A stretch of 64,000 bases of DNA from contig CAJNOL010000716.1 in assembly GCA_905250125.1 (NCBI GenBank), positions 1 through 64,000 on the forward strand, read 5' to 3'. The number at the start of each line of letters is the position of its first letter. Position 1 is the first letter of the stretch. Source of the DNA: Rotaria sordida. Its lineage: Eukaryota > Rotifera > Eurotatoria > Philodinida > Philodinidae. The position numbers and the translations under genes are program-made. Under the pieces are notes generated by a model. It saw only the letters and a list, made by a program, of their open reading frames with translations, ran no database searches and was not told the origin of the DNA. Below are positions 59,859 to 64,000 of the stretch, in pieces.

Positions 59859-61262
59859 CTAACCATCGAATTCTTTTGACTTGAGAATATCCTGAACAAT
59901 TAGACGAGAAAAAAATAGTATACCATCCTGGAAGTCAATAGTTTGACGAAGCAAAATATAAGCTTCGTCCTTTTTCAGTGATCTAGAAGGATAGTCATCA
60001 ATATTTGAACGGTCTGTCTCACCTCGATTAATTTGAACAGGTGCCTGTCGCTTCCTTCGTCTCAAAAATGTTACTGGTAGTGGTACGATGATCATTAACA
60101 CCGACGTGAGACCTCCGATCATGCCGATAAGAAATGTCACAATATAAATCCAACCATTTCGTCCATTGTAAGTCAAGGTACAGTGAGATGGTTGGCATTT
60201 TTCATAATATGAACTATAGGAAACATTTTCAGACCATTGATCGATCATAAACTGTTCGATCAGACGTTGAACGGTTGAATTTGAATCCGAAGCAGACAAT
60301 GACCTTAATGCAGTGATATTGAGAGCGGTAGAATAATTCAATTTCGATTGAATTTCATTTAAACAAGTTGAATTGTAGAAACATTCAAGAGTCGATTGCA
60401 TTAAAGCTTCAACAACATAACAGCCAATTCGAAGGCCGGTTATTTCAAATTCATCGCCGCTAGATACATTTTTCACAGTCATTAATTGTGTACATTTGTC
60501 TGACGTTTGACAAGAGCAATTCTGTGAATATTGCATTGGCATTATCGGAATTTTTACTTCGTTTTTTCGGCGACGTTCATTATAAGAACTAGTGTACATA
60601 CTGGACATAAGTTGATTTCCGCTTGTTGTCAAACGAATTATATCCAATGTACTGAGAAATTCTGTTCCTGCAGACGATTTAAAAACGTTGATGATCTCCT
60701 GGACCGTTACATCGAAAATATCCTTCGCCTGTACCAAAGCTGAAATATATTTTGTTGAATAAAAAGCAGTAAGAGAATTACTGATCACTTCATCTCTGGC
60801 TAGATGGCATAAATCTGCTAATAATTGAAACATATATGGACCAATTTGTCGAAAATCATTTTTTGACGGGGCATAGTGTGATACATTTATCAGATAATCG
60901 ATCCAATTCGACGATACAAACTGACTTGAACACAGCTGATGAAAAACTGGTTCGACCGTAATAAATGCTTTGTAGGGGATGGAGACGGTAGTACAGAAAC
61001 AGGTTAGAGAGAAAGCACCGTATTTGTCGTATAATGATTGGTATTTAGACAGACTTGGTGTCTTCACTATTTCAGTTTTTTGAATGACGATCAGTGAAGT
61101 GTAAACGGACAGAATTGCAATGAGCAGACCAAGGAGAACAAGAAATACTCGGGTAGAAATGCGTTCGTCAGCAACATCCAATGGATCAGTCGATGGAGGA
61201 TAAGATTTGAAAAAGTTAAGCGAGGCAAGAAAATTTCTCAGGTGATGATAGATGCCGGTCAT
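59859..61262 (-). CDS. Two-pass Cys-rich membrane protein, paralogue C
   Basis: 467 residues from ATG 61260-61262 (MTGIYHHLRNFL). The frame is open six codons further but without an ATG and then meets an acceptor (CTATTTCAG, exon start 61281), so an intron just upstream is shared with A and B. Span 1 is about 39-61 (VFLVLLGLLIAILSVYTSLIV). The ectodomain has VKTPS, CFCTTVSIPYKAFI, HQLCSSQFVSSNWIDYL, NCSCQTSDKC, a GCYVVEALMQSTLECFYNST segment, and IDQWSENVSYSSYYEKCQPS with HCTLTY. Span 2 is about 385-408 (GWIYIVTFLIGMIGGLTSVLMIIV). The tail is longer than in A and B, with RRRKRQ next to the membrane and a Ser/Asp-rich stretch. This is the best-preserved member and the best query for the family. 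Function unknown. Confidence 0.8.
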   Translation of the reverse strand: MTGIYHHLRNFLASLNFFKSYPPSTDPLDVADERISTRVFLVLLGLLIAILSVYTSLIVIQKTEIVKTPSLSKYQSLYDKYGAFSLTCFCTTVSIPYKAFITVEPVFHQLCSSQFVSSNWIDYLINVSHYAPSKNDFRQIGPYMFQLLADLCHLARDEVISNSLTAFYSTKYISALVQAKDIFDVTVQEIINVFKSSAGTEFLSTLDIIRLTTSGNQLMSSMYTSSYNERRRKNEVKIPIMPMQYSQNCSCQTSDKCTQLMTVKNVSSGDEFEITGLRIGCYVVEALMQSTLECFYNSTCLNEIQSKLNYSTALNITALRSLSASDSNSTVQRLIEQFMIDQWSENVSYSSYYEKCQPSHCTLTYNGRNGWIYIVTFLIGMIGGLTSVLMIIVPLPVTFLRRRKRQAPVQINRGETDRSNIDDYPSRSLKKDEAYILLRQTIDFQDGILFFSRLIVQDILKSKEFDG

Positions 61263-61281
61263 GATTACGTGCGATGTCAAG

Positions 61282-61633
61282 CTGAAATAGAAGAATGAGC
61301 TATTTTATTTTCAAATCATAAGGAAGTTCATCCATTTTACCTGCAAAAATTATTCTATGGGATTCTGAAAATAATTCAGTTGTAATAGATTTTACTTTTC
61401 TAGCCGCATAAATAAATGTGCGCAAACAAACAAGCTATACAATGAAATTCGTGAGGTTTCTTCGAAATGAAGTCAATCTAAGCGAAAAATTGAGCACAGC
61501 AGCTAGTTTAATTGTTTTTTCACAACGAAAAAAAAACACTAGGGCATTTTTATTTTTCAGTCAGTATAGAATCTATTCTTTTCCGAGAACAGAACTTTTG
61601 CCGAACGAAAAAGGTCGAGGCTAAGAGGACATG
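61282..61633. other. Upstream region of paralogue C
   Basis: AT-rich, presumably promoter and first exon of paralogue C. Nothing further recognised before the TIR element begins at 61634. Confidence 0.4.
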
Positions 61634-61894
61634 GTAAATTCCGCTTTCCAGGAAATTCAAATTTGGCTGCACATCAAGTAGAGGATGATTTACAAGAACA
61701 GTGTTAATGTAAAAATATTCAGTGCTTATCTTCATAAACATAGATATACAGTGTAGGACTATATGTATAACTGTTCGCATGGTACTTGGGGAAAAAGATG
61801 TGCATGTAGAAGAGTTCTGTTATCTCTAGTTTCATTCATTCATGGTACGCATTTTTATGGAGATATAGTATATGATCTGTTAGGGATGCATTGC

Positions 61895-62079
61895 GATGGG
61901 TTGGGATGGGTTGGGTTGGATTGGGTTGGGTTCGGATGGGTTGGGTTGGGTTGGGTTGGATTCGGATGGGTTGGGATGGGTTGGGTTGGATTGGGTTGGG
62001 TTCGGATGGGTTGGGTTGGGATGGGTTGTGTTGGGTTGTGTTGGGTTGTGTTGGGTTGGGTTGGGTTGGATTGGGTTGA
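61895..62079 (+). repeat. G-rich GGGTT pentamer minisatellite
   Basis: About 37 copies of a 5-base unit (GGGTT with variants GGATT, GGATG, GTGTT, TCGGA). A higher-order pattern of about 70-75 bases is visible: GGTTGGATTGGGTTGGGTTC occurs twice (near 61914 and 61986). Four or more G-runs in a row make G-quadruplex formation possible. All long frames through it (Trp/Gly-rich or Pro/Asn/Gln-rich) are repeat artefacts. Confidence 0.9.
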
Positions 62080-62082
62080 GTC

Positions 62083-62232
62083 AAGTGAATGAAGAATATA
62101 TATCCATAGATGAATATAAAAGAGATGAGTTGATTTCGTGTGGGGTTGGGTTGGGTTGGATTAAGTGAATGAAGAATATATGTGCATAGATAAATTTAAA
62201 AGAGACGACGTGATTTCGGGTTGGGTTGGGTA
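62083..62232 (+). repeat. 80-base tandem duplication beside the minisatellite
   Basis: AAGTGAATGAAGAATATAT starts at 62083 and again at 62163. Each copy continues through CATAGAT and AAAAGAGA to TGATTTCG and then a short GGGTTGGG block. Two diverged copies, suggesting the array grew in larger units. Confidence 0.8.
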
Positions 62233-62413
62233 CTTGACGCAATGTAACCTAACCCAACCCAACGCAAGTTAACTCTAACTTAAACTTAAACTTTTTTCTA
62301 TATTCCTTTTTAATACCTGATTTCGCGGTAATTATCTTTAAAGCATTGAATTAAATTTTCATGAAATTTCTTCTGTAGTTATTTTTTTGAATTTCCTGGA
62401 AAGCGGAATTTAC

Positions 62414-64000
62414 TATCGCATGGAGGCTAAGCAACAGAATGTTGAAAAAGCTTGACCTATCCCGATGGATTTCGAAAGCAATGTCGAACTCTGTATGCAA
62501 TAATTTGTGCATATTAATATTTGGCTGTAATAAAAGTACCGAAAATGTCTTTGTTTTTAGGCTCTTGCTATTCCTCGTGTACGTTTTGATGGCCCTTGAG
62601 CAAAATAGGTAAGTAGCAAGTACAAGTAAAAAGAAGTCTGGTATTTGGTTGATAGATGATCAACAGACACGGGAGGAAAATTCTCTTTCGCAGGAAATAA
62701 AAAACGATACATGAATCAGCTCAATGACAAACAAGCGTAGAGTTCAAGGAAATACCTCTTTCTCTCTCATTTTAGTTCTGTCGTCTATTTTCACAACATA
62801 AGAACGTCGATAAGTGATTTTAATGTAAACTGTTTGATCCTTTAAAAATGAGCCAAGTACAAATCGCTTGCTGATGCTATAAGTCAGAAAATAAAGCGAG
62901 AAACACTCATCAGTATGACTTTTTATCACCTTCAGATCATTGAACAGCACTTACTATATAGGCATTAGATCTGCATTAGAAACAGAGTATTCTTTGTAAA
63001 ACAAAGTACGGTCATCTCGTATGTGTATTCATTTTAGTACAGCAAGAACATTATTGAAGCCAGAAAACTTGTTTGAGAGGAGAAGATAAAAAATGTATTT
63101 TGGTCTCATGCTAATTGCTTCATAGAGATGAAAAGCGATAGAGTTTATTGGTTTCGGATGAAATATTAAGGCAATTTTTTTTGTGTGCTCACATATAGTT
63201 TCTTCGAAGTAACTGGTGGCGCACAGAAAATGATTCTCACGATACTTAGCTTATATGTTAGCCGAATTGGGTTACTGAAAGAGAACATTTTCAGAAAATT
63301 CCTCGTTAATTTTCTATAAAACTTTGTACTTCTTTCATCTTGAACTGCCTTCAGATTTTTTCCAACAACGAACAGCACGAAGTTGCAAAAAGTTCCCTGC
63401 TGGGAACATCAAAACAGCTATCTAACATAAATATTCCGCGATGTAAATGGTTCTATTTGTCTAATGATAATTAAAAGACGGCGCGAAATGATCAATGAAA
63501 TTGGGTTCATCGAATTATCATAACCTTTCCGTAGCCTGTGCGCTGCGCGCACTAATTAGCAATAAAAAAGATGATATTAGAATAGAAACAAGAAAGCTTA
63601 CAGCGCAATCCTTACGAGATTAAAAGGTGGAACACGACAGAATCACTTCAATAATGAACAGACAAGTAGAATCATGCGGGACCAATCCAGGCATCTAGCC
63701 AGAAATTTACTGACGGGAGGTCCTACCACGGAGAAAAAAGTATTTTGCGTTAGAACAATTGTTTTTCCCATACCCACCAACAGGGAATTTTTTTCTAAGA
63801 GGTGGATCCAGACTTCATGGGTCCCTTGGGTACGCGTTTGTATCAGTTCCACTCTCGGTCTCGGCTCCGACGGGGCCGGATAGGGCCAAACACGTTGGTA
63901 CTGGGATCGGAATCAGAACCAACTCTTGGTTCTGAAAGTTGAATCTGATCTGTAAATGTTTCTGAATAACGTGCTGTAGCAATCATCATTTGTTGCAAAA
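62414..64000. other. Window end, no gene recognised
   Basis: No believable exon on either strand. A copy of the dispersed repeat start (GCGCAATCC...GATTAAAAGGTG) lies at about 63602-63630, followed by a markedly less AT-rich segment (about 63670-63930) that contains CTCGGTCTCGGCTCCGACGG and GGTTCTGAAAGTTGAATCTG and is likely part of a larger repeat cut by the window end. Confidence 0.45.

Larger units (their letters stand above)
61634..62413. mobile_element. TIR element with a GGGTT minisatellite as cargo
   Basis: Perfect 28-base terminal inverted repeats at 61634-61661 and 62386-62413; the outer end reads GTAAATTCCGCTTTCCAGG. The 780-base body has no transposase. It contains the G-rich minisatellite (61895-62079), an 80-base tandem duplication next to it, and a C-rich ACCCAACCC fragment in the opposite orientation at about 62247-62262. 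AGGCTAAG occurs on both sides near the ends (about 61618-61625 and 62424-62431) but not directly adjacent, so I do not claim a target duplication. Confidence 0.8.

Noticed and set aside
61763..62168. Trp/Gly/Val-rich and Pro/Asn/Gln-rich frames on both strands
   Set aside because: They are translations of the GGGTT minisatellite. A multiple-frame open array is expected from a 5-base repeat.
1..64000. CRISPR arrays, bacterial operons, ribosome binding sites, rRNA or tRNA genes
   Set aside because: None seen. The window is intron-bearing eukaryotic DNA, and its repeat arrays lack the spacer-repeat pattern.

Overview
The window is animal nuclear DNA: AT-rich, with mostly short GT-AG introns (about 50-75 bases), long non-coding stretches and no bacterial gene layout. 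A Crumbs-type polarity receptor, ECT2, cytoplasmic methionyl-tRNA synthetase and eIF4A place it in Metazoa. An intronless kinase of bacterial type, scattered TGTGGG telomere-like tracts, a family of intronless two-pass membrane genes and many small inverted-repeat elements fit a bdelloid rotifer (Adineta/Rotaria type) best. That species call is an inference.

Layout. 1-237 holds the last exon of a SAM-dependent methyltransferase (+). After about 3 kb of unassigned DNA, 3393-5233 encodes an eIF4A-like DEAD-box helicase (+). A bacterial-type adenosine/PfkB kinase lies at 6697-7713 (-). The 10-11.5 kb region carries a broken ankyrin-repeat gene and a hAT transposase remnant (both -). An intronless rhodopsin-like GPCR is at 14646-15680 (+), and a Ser/His/Arg-rich low-complexity protein is at 18266-18862 (+).

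22789-36408 (+) is an 18-exon Crumbs homologue of 1,955 residues: signal peptide, laminin-G and EGF array, one membrane span, and a tail ending in ERLI. One of its introns holds a long foldback element nested in an older repeat. Next come a DUF1772-like membrane protein (36729-37250, +), methionyl-tRNA synthetase (38578-42819, -, 13 exons, 676 aa) and ECT2 (43323-50765, -, 19 exons, 938 aa). In these three multi-exon models the exon lengths sum to whole codons, which supports the splice choices.

From 51.6 kb the window looks like accessory sequence. There is a 5'-truncated duplicate of the DUF1772 gene with its 3' flank, a 1.05-kb terminal-inverted-repeat element directly after it, inverted pairs of telomere-like repeats, and three diverged tandem paralogues (55109-56476, 57619-58932, 59859-61262, all -) of a two-pass, Cys-rich membrane family that I do not recognise. 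A second TIR element (61634-62413) carries a GGGTT minisatellite, and the last 1.5 kb shows no gene.

Core cellular genes (translation, cytokinesis, polarity) are therefore interleaved with lineage-specific or acquired material. The strongest candidates for something undescribed are the three-gene membrane family and the small repeat-cargo elements.
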